Of a stretch of 30,977 nt of DNA, positions 8,513 to 21,496 are shown piece by piece; position 1 is the first letter of the stretch; each line of letters starts with the position of its first letter. A program made the position numbers and the translations under genes. Below the pieces are notes generated by a model. That model saw only the letters and a program-made list of their open reading frames with translations. It had not been told where the DNA came from and did not search any database. Source of the DNA: CAZOWW01 sp964583765. Lineage in GTDB: Bacteria; Actinomycetota; Actinomycetes; Actinomycetales; Kineosporiaceae. The stretch is taken from the NCBI GenBank assembly GCA_964583765.1, contig CAZOWW010000068.1, positions 1 to 30,977 of the forward strand. The letters are read 5' to 3'.

Positions 8513-9660
8513 GGCCGGTGCTCGTAGCGCCGGGGGTTGGCCGCGCCGTGGCGCAGCCCGGACGTGATGGTTTGACCGGCCTGGAACCGGGGGTAGTCGG
8601 GGTCGGCCAGGTGCGTGGCGGAGGCGTCCAGGAGCACGTCGCGCACGTAGTCCGGGTCGAGTTCCCCACCGGCCACGAGCTCACCCAGGGCGGCGGCGGC
8701 CCGGAACAGGGTGTGGTTGCGCTCGCCTTTGACCGCCTCGCGGACGCGGGTGGTCTCCGCGTCGATCGCCGCGTCCAGGTAGCGGCGCCGCCGGGACGGC
8801 GCCCACGGGTCGTCTGCGTCGGGGCGAGGCTTCGGGCGTTCCGCGACCTGGCGGAGGCCGGCGGCGGGAGGGGTGAGTCTGGGCCGGAGCCGCTCGGCCA
8901 TCCACTCCGGCAGCAGGATGGGGTCCCGCCGGTCCAGGACGGTGTAGGAGCCGACAGGGCTGCTGGTCGGGGGCGCGACGACCTGACCGCCGTGAGCGCG
9001 CACGTCCACCAGCCACCCCAGCGGCCCGCGCGCGGTGCCGATGGTGTTGCGGATCCCCGGGCCGGCGGGGTGCCGGAAGTACAGGTGCCGGCCCCCCGAC
9101 GGGGTCGCCACCGTGTATGTGGCGGGCACGACCTCACCCAGAGACTCCGCGACGTAGGCCAGGACATCCGCCCCGCACGTGATGCCCGGGATACGCCAGG
9201 CCTCCGGCCAGGCATCGCCCTTGGGCATGTCGCAGTCAATGACCACCAGACCCGAAGGACCGCAGGCGATCCCGACCCCGACGTCCAGTGGCGTCGTCCA
9301 CGCCTCAATGATCTCCATCGGCTTGGTCAGCGCACGGGCCTCCCACCCCACGTGGCCCCCGGCCTTCCGACACACCGGGTCCCGGCCCCAACAGGAACCC
9401 TCCTGATGATTCGGCCACGCCGGACGCTTGGTACCCGGCTCCAAGGGCAACACATGCCACCCGCGCTCGGCGTAGGACAGGGCGATTGCCTTGCGGGAGG
9501 CCTCCTCGTAGGCGGACAGGATCACCGTGGGCGGCAGGTCCTTGGCCGATGCCGGCGTGGGTCCGGGGGCCGACGTGCTCGCGGGGGTCGTCGGGGTGCC
9601 CCCTGGGCGGACGGGGTCGGGGTCGTCGAGGGTGTGGTGGGCGTGCGGGTGGCTGGGCAT
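8509..9660 (-). CDS. Bifunctional DNA primase/polymerase (Prim-Pol)
   Basis: A 383-residue protein from ATG 9660, with AAGGAG (complement of 9668-9673) seven bases upstream; a longer frame to 9774 is rejected. After a low-complexity, Pro/Thr-rich leader come YAERGWHVLPLEPGTKRPAW, GVGIACGPSGLVVIDCD (acidic metal-binding pair at residues 141 and 143), TPSGGRHLYFRHP (the conserved His) and WLVDVRAHGGQVVAPP. These are the hallmarks of the Prim-Pol N-terminal domain, the archaeo-eukaryotic primase type common in actinobacterial elements and plasmids. There is no helicase domain; the tail (LFRAAAALGELVAGGELD) resembles the usual helical end. It should prime and extend DNA during replication of the excised element. 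It is coupled by ATGA to the methyltransferase. Confidence 0.88.
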   Translation of the reverse strand: MPSHPHAHHTLDDPDPVRPGGTPTTPASTSAPGPTPASAKDLPPTVILSAYEEASRKAIALSYAERGWHVLPLEPGTKRPAWPNHQEGSCWGRDPVCRKAGGHVGWEARALTKPMEIIEAWTTPLDVGVGIACGPSGLVVIDCDMPKGDAWPEAWRIPGITCGADVLAYVAESLGEVVPATYTVATPSGGRHLYFRHPAGPGIRNTIGTARGPLGWLVDVRAHGGQVVAPPTSSPVGSYTVLDRRDPILLPEWMAERLRPRLTPPAAGLRQVAERPKPRPDADDPWAPSRRRRYLDAAIDAETTRVREAVKGERNHTLFRAAAALGELVAGGELDPDYVRDVLLDASATHLADPDYPRFQAGQTITSGLRHGAANPRRYEHRP

Positions 9661-10104
9661 GGCGGTGCTCCTTCGGGGTGTGCTCCTGATGGGGTCGTGG
9701 CGTGGGGTCGGTGAGGGATCAGGTGTCGGGGGATTGAGCGGGACGGGCGCCCCGCGCGGAGCGGGGGGCTGCACGTCATGGCGCCCGGAGCACCACCAGC
9801 AGGGGACCCGGCGGACGGGCCGGAGTGGGTCGATCGTTCGGGCAGCGCAGCGGGTCTTGCCGAAGGCAAGATCGTCCGAACGGTTGGGCCCCGGAGCGCC
9901 CTTCCGGCGGGGTGGCGGTGGTGCTACCCGCCCCCCGACAGGTGCGCGGGCGCTGTCGCTGTGCCGCCCTCGGGCGGCAACCGGCCGAAGGCCGCCCTGG
10001 TAGGCGCGGGCGCTCCTCCCCGTCGATCACCGGTTCGGCAGGGTGTTCTGTCCGGGGCCGAACCTGGCTTCTTGGGCCTGCGAGCGAGTCCGCGTCCGTC
10101 CTGG
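9661..10104. other. Hairpin-rich noncoding region between relaxase and Prim-Pol genes
   Basis: No credible gene lies in these 444 bases; all frames are low-complexity. Several perfect hairpins are visible: CCCCGC/GCGGGG near 9750-9767, CTTGCC-GAA-GGCAAG at 9856-9870 (inside a wider CGTTCGG...CCGAACG pair), GCCGCC-CTCG-GGCGGC at 9963-9978 and GGCC-GAA-GGCC just after it. An 11-bp direct repeat GCGCGGGCGCT occurs at 9944-9954 and 10004-10014. Such structure could hold a terminator, a replication origin used by the adjacent Prim-Pol, or a transfer origin. None is proven. Confidence 0.4.
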
Positions 10105-15360
<5,256 letters not shown>

Positions 15361-15683
15361 GATGATTCCTCCGGGTTCCGGACCTGGGCGCGGAATGGAG
15401 CGGGAACGCCATTCCGGAACCCCAATGTTGATCTTGATTGGCCTACTTCAGTCGAACTGCATTTGTGTGGGGGTCTCGTATTGGCTCTTGAGGTGTTCTT
15501 GCTCTTGGGGTGGATCTGCTGAGTTGTTGTCTGTGGTGCGTGGGCGTGATGTCTGTGGACTGGATCTGTCGGGGGTTCTGGAATTGCTGGTGTCCTGCGC
15601 TTCTGGCTGGACTGCTGTCCTCGCTCGGTGGTGACCGGACGTAGTCGGGCCAACGTGCCGACCCGCTGGCGCTGCCCGCCGGG
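15361..15683. promoter_or_regulatory. Noncoding region upstream of relaxase with nested inverted repeats; oriT candidate
   Basis: This 323-nt gap lies between the DUF2637 stop and the relaxase start and is visibly less GC-rich than its surroundings, with runs of TG/CT-rich sequence. Two nested perfect inverted repeats occur close to the relaxase start: outer GGGTTCCGG (15373-15381) with CCGGAACCC (15414-15422), and inner CGGAATGG (15391-15398) with CCATTCCG (15409-15416). MobF transfer origins usually contain such repeats beside the nic site and often adjoin the relaxase gene (known), so this is the best oriT candidate in the window. It could instead be an autoregulatory operator or leader structure. 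Confidence 0.45.
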
Positions 15684-17177
15684 TCACGCCGGTGCGGCGC
15701 CGGACGGTTGGTCGGGGCCGAGGTCGTGGGCGGCCAGGGCCCGGATCCGGGCGGCGCGGACGTTGCCGACGCGGTGGTCGCGCTTGATCGCACGGACGGA
15801 CGGGAGCGGGTGGCCTGCGGCGACGAGGTGCGCCACGATCGCCGCGTCGCTGAGCGGGGAGTCCTCGTCCGGCTCCGCGTCCTGGTCGTGCCGGTCCGAA
15901 CCGCCCGCATCAGCCGGGGAAGGCGCGGGGAGGTCGAGCCTGACGCCGCCACGGCTTACGGCCTTGCTCGGGACGGCTGCCCCGGCCGGCAGGACGTCGA
16001 CCGCAAGGCGCGCGGGCGGGGTGCGGCCGTTGACCACGGACCCGGCACCGACGTGCGAGGAGACTGCGAGGCTCGGAGCGTGCTCGGGGACGGGTAGAAC
16101 GGTGTGTCGGAGCACGTGCTCGCCAACGACCCTCGGTGCCGGCCCCGAAGGCACGGCGTGCTCACTCGCCCCGTTCACATGCGGCACGGGCAGCGTGCTC
16201 AGCACCGCGACCGTGCTCGGTCCGGGCCGCGTGCTCGACTCGGGGTGTGTGCTCAGCTCGGGTGCTGTGCCCGGCACAGCGACCGTGCCCGCCACGGCGG
16301 GTGTGCTCGGCGCAGCGGACGTGCCCGGGAGTGAGGTCGTGCTCGGGCCATGGGCAGCGCTCGGTTCCCCGGCTGTGATGGCGGGGTGGGTGAGGGCGGC
16401 GCGGAGCACGGTGTGGGGGTCGAGGACCACTGGCGGGGTGGGTGCATGCCAGCCGCAGGCGGTGAGCACTGCCTGGGGAGTGAGGGAACCTGCGCGCAAC
16501 TGACGACGCAGGATCCGGCGGACCCGACGCCCGGGACGACCGGGCGCGCTCAGCCGAAGTGCCTCCAGGGCGGCGGCGTGACGGCCCAGGTCTGCGCGAG
16601 TGTGAACGGCGGCGGAGCGCCGGGCCTGGTGCAGCCAGGTCCGGGCGGACTCGATCGGGGCGGTGAGCCACAGCCGGGCGGGGATGACTGACGTCTCGGT
16701 GTCGGCGTGCTCGGCACGCCACTGGCCGGCGGCCGTGCGCGCGTACAGCTCGACCAGCACCGCCCAGACGGCGGGAGCCGTGATGTGCCAGGGCACCGCG
16801 GGGGTGCCTCCCCCGCCCGGCTTGTATGCGGCCAGCGCGTTCAGGGCCAGGGTCGCCGCGATCGCGGCGTGAGCGGTCAGCCGCCAACCGAAGCGGCCTG
16901 GGGACTTGGCCCGGGCTCCGGCCACGTACTGCAAGGACGCGCCCAGCACCAAGGCATCGACCAGCAGCGGGAACCCGTAGGACAGGACCGAGTCGTCGAA
17001 CACGTCGGCGGCCCCGGCTCGCAGGGAGGTGTACGACAGACCCGCGCCGATCGCGGCCACGACGGCCAGGACCACATGGGCGCTGGCACGCAAGCGGCGC
17101 ACGACCCGCGCGGTGGCCATGGCGCTGGCCGCGAACTCGGGGCCAGGTGGCGGGGTGCCGGGGATGGGACTGGACAT
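15684..17177 (-). CDS. DUF2637 (SpdB-like) membrane and DNA-binding protein
   Basis: A 497-residue protein from ATG 17177, with AGGAG eight bases upstream; a further in-frame Met lies at 17198. Residues about 30-150 hold four hydrophobic segments (AHVVLAVVAAIGAGLSY, FPLLVDALVLGASLQYVAG, AHAAIAATLALNALAAY, ITAPAVWAVLVELYA), the DUF2637 pattern of actinobacterial plasmid-spread proteins. A basic helical region follows, then a long low-complexity linker containing ten hexapeptide repeats (16195-16374). A C-terminal helix-turn-helix (LSDAAIVAHLVAAGHPLPSVRAIKRDHRVG) completes it. The layout fits a membrane-anchored DNA-binding transfer accessory protein. It lies between DUF4913 and the relaxase gene; the 323-nt gap after it suggests a separate promoter for the relaxase. 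Confidence 0.82.
   Translation of the reverse strand: MSSPIPGTPPPGPEFAASAMATARVVRRLRASAHVVLAVVAAIGAGLSYTSLRAGAADVFDDSVLSYGFPLLVDALVLGASLQYVAGARAKSPGRFGWRLTAHAAIAATLALNALAAYKPGGGGTPAVPWHITAPAVWAVLVELYARTAAGQWRAEHADTETSVIPARLWLTAPIESARTWLHQARRSAAVHTRADLGRHAAALEALRLSAPGRPGRRVRRILRRQLRAGSLTPQAVLTACGWHAPTPPVVLDPHTVLRAALTHPAITAGEPSAAHGPSTTSLPGTSAAPSTPAVAGTVAVPGTAPELSTHPESSTRPGPSTVAVLSTLPVPHVNGASEHAVPSGPAPRVVGEHVLRHTVLPVPEHAPSLAVSSHVGAGSVVNGRTPPARLAVDVLPAGAAVPSKAVSRGGVRLDLPAPSPADAGGSDRHDQDAEPDEDSPLSDAAIVAHLVAAGHPLPSVRAIKRDHRVGNVRAARIRALAAHDLGPDQPSGAAPA
16195..16374. repeat. Ten 18-bp degenerate tandem repeats in the DUF2637 gene
   Basis: Ten consecutive 18-base units, nine starting GTGCTC or GTGCCC and the last GCGCTC, run without a gap. 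On the coding strand each gives a hexapeptide ending Pro/Leu/Ala/Ser-Ser/Gly-Thr (for example RPGPST, VAVPGT, APELST). The constant 18-bp phase shows expansion by unit duplication in a flexible linker between the membrane and HTH parts. Confidence 0.9.
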
Positions 17178-17279
17178 GGCGGGATCTCCTCGTGCCATGG
17201 GGGGTGTGGGCGTAGGCGTGGCCGGGACCCACGGCCCGGAGGGGGCCGGGGCCGCGGGAACCGGGCGACGACGGGGTCG

Positions 17280-17954
17280 TCAGTCGAGGGGCTGGAGGGT
17301 GAATGCCTCGGGAGCGGGCAAAGTGCGCTCGGTGGCCCACCAGCGGGCGATCGCCTCCAGGCGCAGTCCGGTTGCCCGGTAGGTGCGTCCGGCGTGGCGA
17401 TGGCCGCGTTCAGCCAGGCACGGACCCAGCGCGGTGGTGATGCGGGCGCCGGCCCCGGGCAACCAGCGGGAGAGCCATTCGCACACGTCGGTGGGGGTGG
17501 GCTCGGCCCACGCGTGCTGATGGGACTCGGACAGGGCCAGCAACTCGGTGACGACCTCGGGATGCAACGGCCAACACGGTGCGGGCACCGCCCACCCCAG
17601 CGGCGCCAGGAACTCGTCGGCGAACGCCTGGACCTCCCCCAGCAACGCGACGGCGGCCCGCGGGTCCGAGACATTGATCCAGTCCGGCTGCCCGGCCACG
17701 TCCTGGTCGGGCTCCCCCGCCCCCGGTCCAGTGGGGCCGGCGGGCGGGGTGGTGCCGGCCCGAAGGCCGGCACCCGCGCTCGGGTTCTCGTGGAGAGTGC
17801 TGGTCAGGGTGCGGATCTGGTGATTGAGGTGGGCGAACGCCCGGGCCAGGTCCTGCACGTCGGTGACGGTGCGGGCGTGCGCCTGGTCCAGGGCATCGAC
17901 CTTGCCGGCCAGCACGGCCACGAGGGCCTCCGGGTCCGGGACGCTGCGCCTCAC
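17280..17954 (-). CDS. DUF4913 domain protein
   Basis: A 224-residue protein. It is started here at GTG 17954, which overlaps the coupling-protein stop (17953-17951) as GTGA and has GGAGG a few bases upstream. Residues about 5-50 form a probable coiled coil (ALVAVLAGKVDALDQAHART, then FAHLNHQIRTLTSTL). A Pro/Gly-rich linker follows. The C-terminal half resembles DUF4913 (WPLHPEVVTELLALSESHQHAW, then CEWLSRWLPGAGARI, then YRATGLRLEAIARWWA). The role is unknown, but the domain recurs beside coupling-protein and relaxase genes in actinobacterial plasmids and elements. Owing to the frameshift upstream, the raw sequence also reads straight from the coupling-protein N-terminus into this gene as one open frame of 868 codons; I regard that as an artefact of the shift. 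Confidence 0.75.
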   Translation of the reverse strand: MRRSVPDPEALVAVLAGKVDALDQAHARTVTDVQDLARAFAHLNHQIRTLTSTLHENPSAGAGLRAGTTPPAGPTGPGAGEPDQDVAGQPDWINVSDPRAAVALLGEVQAFADEFLAPLGWAVPAPCWPLHPEVVTELLALSESHQHAWAEPTPTDVCEWLSRWLPGAGARITTALGPCLAERGHRHAGRTYRATGLRLEAIARWWATERTLPAPEAFTLQPLD

Positions 17955-19886
17955 CGTCCCTCCCCCTCCGCGTCGGGGCCGTCGACCAGGGTGCGGAGTT
18001 CGTCGATGCTCACGGTGCCGGGGATGCCGGCGGCCGGGAGCGGGGCGGGCTTCCAGCGACGGCGTTCGGTGACCTTGGGGGCGTGTCCGACCACCGGGGG
18101 CAGGCCACGGCGCAGGAGCAACACCTGGCCCTCGGGCAGGGCGCGGATCTGTGCCGGGGACAGGACAGGGATCCACCGGTGGGACTCCAGCGGGTGGTCC
18201 ACGCCCTCGCCCAGGACCTACCCGGTGCTCTCCGGTGAGCAGGGAGATGTCCTTGAGGTCCTCCGCGGCGACGGAGCCGCCGAAGACCAGGAAGCTGGCG
18301 ATGTTGGCCAGGATCGTGCCGGCGCCGTCCTTGCCCCAGCGTTGGCGCAGCTGGGCGAGGGACTGGACGGAGATGTGGATGGTCACCCCGCGCCCGCCCA
18401 TGTCGGCGGTCCACTTGTCCAAGGGGACGGGGCAGACCAGGGCGGCCTCGTCCAGCAGGAACGTGGCCGGCGGGTCGAGCCGGCCCCCGGCCTGGGTGGC
18501 GGCCAGGGTGCGGGCGGCGTGGGCGATCTCGGCGACCAGCGCCCCGATCAGGGGCGACAGGCTCGTGGCCGATTCGTGGCCGATCAGGTGCAAGGTCCCC
18601 CCGGTGGCCAGGAGCTTGGGGACATCCAACAGGTGGGGGTCGCCCGCGGGGGCATCGCCCAGGGTCCGAGCCAGGTCGTCGGACACCCACGCCAGGGGCG
18701 TGGACATGGTCGCGGTGACCGAGGTGCGGGTGCGGTCGTTGGTGATCCAGTGCAGGCGCATCGCGGCGATGCGGTCCCGGGCGCCGTCCCCGCCCTCGAT
18801 CAGGGCGTCGGTGACCTCGGCGTGGGTCTGGGGCGTGTTGTCCCCGGCCCAGCGGACCACGTCCCGCATCGACCGGCCCGAGGATGCCGCGGCATGCAGA
18901 AGGATGCCCAGGACACGGCGGGCGGCGTTGTCCCACCGTTCGGCGTCCCCGTGGGACTCCGGGATCAGGTCCGCCGCGCGGCGCTGGGCGGTGGTGTAGT
19001 CGGTGCACCCGGCCAGGACCCGCCAGCGCACCGTGGACCCGATCCCACCCAGGGCGGCGGGGTTGAACACGTGCACCACGCCCCTGGCGGCGCGAGCGGT
19101 CTGGACCATCTCGGCCAGGTCCAACCGCGTGCTCGTGGTGATCAGGGCGCCGGGGGCGTCCAGACCATGGCAGGCCAGGGACAGGGTCTTGCCCGTGCGC
19201 GGGCCACCGATCCGCCCGGTGGCGTCCTCACACGAGGACCACACGCGCTGCCCCCACCAGCCCCACCCGATCTTGACGATCAGGACCCCGAGCTGCGTCG
19301 GGGACAGGCGCCGCCGGGCCCAGCGCGACCCGGACGCCAGGGACGGGCGCAGCACCCGGGCCTTGAGGCACAGAGCCTTTGCGGAGGCGACCTCCGCGAC
19401 ATCCAGGCGGGTCGCGACACTGCCGTGACGCTGGTCGAGCTCCTCACGCCGGCGGATCAGCGCCGCCGTGGACTGGGGCACGGCCACATGCCGGGCCCAC
19501 CACCACGCACTCGCCAGGACCACGGCGACCACCGCCCCCGGGACCAGCACCCGGGTGGGGGTGTTCCAGCCCAGCAGGGCCAGCAGGACACCCAGGAGGA
19601 TCCCGGCCTGCCCCGCGCCGATGCCCCGCCAGGGGAAGACCAGGGGGGTGGTCTTGACCAGGAACATCTCGGCCATCCCCCGACGCACTACCCACCACAC
19701 GGCGGTGCCCGCGACGAGCACGAACACATCCAGCACGGCCGCGGCCGCCAGGTGGTGCCGGCCCAGGGTCTGGACCCCGACGCCGGCGATGCTCGCCGCG
19801 GTGGCGATCACAGCCGGACCGAGGGGGTACTTGTATGCCATGCGCGCGGCGTTGAAGACGTGCGCGCGCCCACTACCGTTACTCAC
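17951..19886 (-). CDS. VirD4/TraG-type coupling ATPase, apparent frameshift near 18218
   Basis: The GTG start at 19886 has AGGAG seven bases upstream. Four N-terminal hydrophobic segments (for example AVLDVFVLVAGTAVWWVV and LLGVLLALLGW) anchor it in the membrane. The ATPase part has Walker A GPRTGKT (about residue 229) and Walker B FLLDEAA (about 475), followed by a GRGVTIHISVQSLAQLRQRWG segment, as in type IV coupling proteins that dock relaxosomes to the transfer channel. After DLKDISLLTGEHR the frame turns into Pro/Arg/Gly-rich nonsense. The expected C-terminus (WIPVLSPAQIRALPEGQVLL, then RRGLPPVVG) continues in another frame to a stop at 17951. One extra base near 18218 would explain this. 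It is either a sequencing error or a real mutation inactivating the gene. Confidence 0.85.
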
Positions 19887-19931
19887 GAGAGATCTCCTGT
19901 CTCACACGCGTTGACCTGGCGGTTTCTCACC

Positions 19932-19964
19932 GGTCCCCGCCCGGCCGGAATCCGGGCGGGGACC
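19932..19964 (-). terminator. Strong GC-rich hairpin before the coupling-protein gene
   Basis: A perfect 13-bp stem (GGTCCCCGCCCGG with its complement) closes a 7-nt loop. It lies in the 175-nt gap after the small unknown gene and before the coupling-protein gene. No T-run follows on either strand, as is common for actinobacterial terminators. It may end or attenuate the excisionase operon transcript. Confidence 0.5.
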
Positions 19965-20061
19965 ACCTGCTGCGCACCGCACCCCACGTCGGGGACCGCG
20001 GACCTTCTCTGCGCCCCGAACAACGGGACGACCCCTGTGCTGCTCCTGCGGGTAGCGGGGT

Positions 20062-20487
20062 TCATGCCTCCCACCCCGCCTCATCCACATCCGCCGCACC
20101 GACCGCGGCCATGGCCGGCCCCCGCGACTGGGCAGCCGACCAGTCCGACGAAGCCGCGTCCGACACCGACCAGGGGGACGACCCGGCGTCATCTGCTCGA
20201 TCCGGCGTTGCGGCGTCTCCCGCGGTCACGACCTCGGCGACGTCCTGCACCCTGGTACCGGCCGCGGTCTGCAGGTCTCGGACGGCGGCCTGCGCGATCG
20301 CCACCTGCGCGGCCGCCTCGGAGGCCAACCCCGGGTCCACCTGGGCCATGGCCTCGAACACCGCGGCCTTGCGGGCCAGCCACTCCGCGCGCTCCGCCGG
20401 ACCGGCCTCGGCGGTGGGCTGCGAGGCCGCCAGAGCCCGAACTTGGGCGTCGATCCCGTGCTGGGCCGACCGAGCCAGGCGCATCAT
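20062..20487 (-). CDS. Small protein of unknown function in the transfer block
   Basis: A 141-residue protein. The start ATG (20487-20485) overlaps the stop of the HTH gene as ATGA, and a second ATG follows directly at 20484. The first ~75 residues are probably helical (QHGIDAQVRALAASQ, then ERAEWLARKAAVFEAMAQVD, then ASEAAAQVAIAQAAVRDLQ) and might form a coiled coil. The remainder is Ala/Ser/Asp-rich and likely disordered. There is no membrane segment or known motif. It is the third member of a tightly coupled trio with the excisionase-like and HTH genes. A 175-nt gap with a strong hairpin separates it from the coupling-protein gene. Confidence 0.6.
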   Translation of the reverse strand: MMRLARSAQHGIDAQVRALAASQPTAEAGPAERAEWLARKAAVFEAMAQVDPGLASEAAAQVAIAQAAVRDLQTAAGTRVQDVAEVVTAGDAATPDRADDAGSSPWSVSDAASSDWSAAQSRGPAMAAVGAADVDEAGWEA

Positions 20488-20927
20488 GCAGCCACCTCCC
20501 CGACGTCACGGGCCGACGCGGGCACGGGGACGACGAGCTCGACGCGGCGAACGCGCTGGTCCACCTCGCCGAGGGCTCGGTTCACCGTCCGGTGGTTGAG
20601 GTGCAGCCGCTCGGCGATCGCGGTGATCGGCAACCCGGTCGCACGCAGCCGCCGGATCGCGACCGATCGTTCGGCGACGGTCAAGGTCAGTGCCTCGCCC
20701 TGGCAGACCCGGTCGACAGCGACCTCGTCGATGTCCTCCGGATCCACCGTGAGCTCCCGGGGCAGATCGTTCTCGACGGCGAACCGCTCGTCGTCCCGGA
20801 TCGCCTGCTCCCAACACCTGCCGCAGGCCACCCCGCCGACCAGGGGCACGTCGTGATCGCGGCAGTGAGCTGCGGCGACGCCGGCCAGCGGGTGATCCTC
20901 GATGAGATGGAGCGCGAAGGGAGTCAT
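20484..20927 (-). CDS. Small helix-turn-helix protein with possible zinc knuckle
   Basis: A 147-residue protein; the start ATG at 20927 overlaps the excisionase-like stop as ATGA. The N-terminal third has HCRDHD...ACGRCWEQAI, whose Cys and His residues could bind a metal. The centre carries a clear helix-turn-helix: LTVAERSVAIRRLRATG, then ITAIAERLHLNHRTVNRALG, of the sigma-70 region 4/Hin-like recognition type. It probably binds DNA as a regulator of the transfer operon or as a helper of excision. I do not recognise a named family. Its position between the excisionase-like and unknown genes, overlapping both, indicates co-translation. Confidence 0.65.
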   Translation of the reverse strand: MTPFALHLIEDHPLAGVAAAHCRDHDVPLVGGVACGRCWEQAIRDDERFAVENDLPRELTVDPEDIDEVAVDRVCQGEALTLTVAERSVAIRRLRATGLPITAIAERLHLNHRTVNRALGEVDQRVRRVELVVPVPASARDVGEVAA

Positions 20928-21175
20928 GCCGCGCCCTGCCCGTCCGCCCAGGCTGCGGCGTCGATGACGGACCCGGTCGAGATCGCGGCTTCCTCCATGG
21001 CATCCAGAGCGCGCTCCGGGATGACGTAGCGGCCCCGGACCTTGACCGCTGGGAACTCACCCGCGTGGAGCGCCCGGTACAGCGTGACCGCGGAGAGATC
21101 AAGAACTTCGGCGGCAGCGCTGACGGACAAGAACCGTCGGCCCCCTGCCGAGCCAGGCATGGCGTCGCACACCAC
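20924..21175 (-). CDS. Excisionase-like winged HTH protein (AlpA/HTH_17 type)
   Basis: An 83-residue protein from GTG 21175, with GGAGG (complement of 21181-21185) five bases upstream; Met6 is a possible inner start. It reads FLSVSAAAEVLDLSAVTLYRALHAGEFPAVKVRGRYVIPERAL, the MerR-like winged helix of small excisionases and AlpA-type regulators: 'SVSxAAxxL' helix, 'TLYRAL' recognition helix, 'G..PA.KV.GRY.IP' wing. Such proteins bend attachment-site DNA to direct integrase to excision. It is the first gene of a block of three overlapping genes and lies downstream of a three-half-site operator-like element. That makes it the probable switch gene of the element. Confidence 0.78.
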   Translation of the reverse strand: MVCDAMPGSAGGRRFLSVSAAAEVLDLSAVTLYRALHAGEFPAVKVRGRYVIPERALDAMEEAAISTGSVIDAAAWADGQGAA

Positions 21176-21192
21176 AGCAACCTCCGTGTTAG

Positions 21193-21213
21193 TAGGTATG
21201 AGGTACGTACCTC
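21193..21213. promoter_or_regulatory. Operator-like element of three adjacent 7-bp half-sites
   Basis: Three abutting 7-mers lie here: TAGGTAT (21193-21199), GAGGTAC (21200-21206) and GTACCTC (21207-21213). The first two are near-identical direct copies and the third is the inverse of the second. The last two are the core of a perfect 16-bp palindrome at 21199-21214. The element starts eight bases upstream of the excisionase ribosome binding site. Palindromes of this kind before a switch gene are usual repressor sites, and GntR-type repressors are plausible binders. Confidence 0.6.
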
Positions 21214-21456
21214 AGCATGACAAGCAAGCCACAGGAGGTCAAGCTCCACCGAGGAGCTCTGGTGACCAGGGCTTGCGATCATGCGGGGCGAGTTGTGAAC
21301 GCGGCGGCTCCGCGCTCACCCCGGCTCCTGTTGCTCTACCTCCGCCGGGCTTCGCCTGTGGTCAATAGATTCTCAGGACTTCTGTCGCATCTCTCTGTCA
21401 CCTGAGTTGCATCTCCTGCGCGGTGATTGCGCAACGTCTCAAGTTCGTCTCATCTG

Positions 21457-21465
21457 TGCTAGAGT
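21457..21465 (+). promoter_or_regulatory. Extended -10 promoter candidate for the regulator gene
   Basis: TGC followed by TAGAGT forms an extended -10 element 31 bases before the regulator ATG (21497). No good -35 is visible at 17 nt. An AAAGGG ribosome binding site follows at 21486-21491. Confidence 0.4.
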
Positions 21466-21496
21466 CCCCTACTTCCTCCTCGGGCAAAGGGTCTTC

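Noticed and set aside
16195..16374. Regular repeats considered as a CRISPR array
   Set aside because: The 18-bp units abut without unique spacers, are diverged, and stay in frame in a protein linker. No CRISPR array or cas gene was seen in the window.
16707..21029. 1440-codon plus-strand open frame
   Set aside because: It is antisense to the DUF2637, DUF4913, coupling-protein and HTH genes, all with clear domains; its translation is Gly/Arg/Gln-rich with no domain, a usual effect of high GC.
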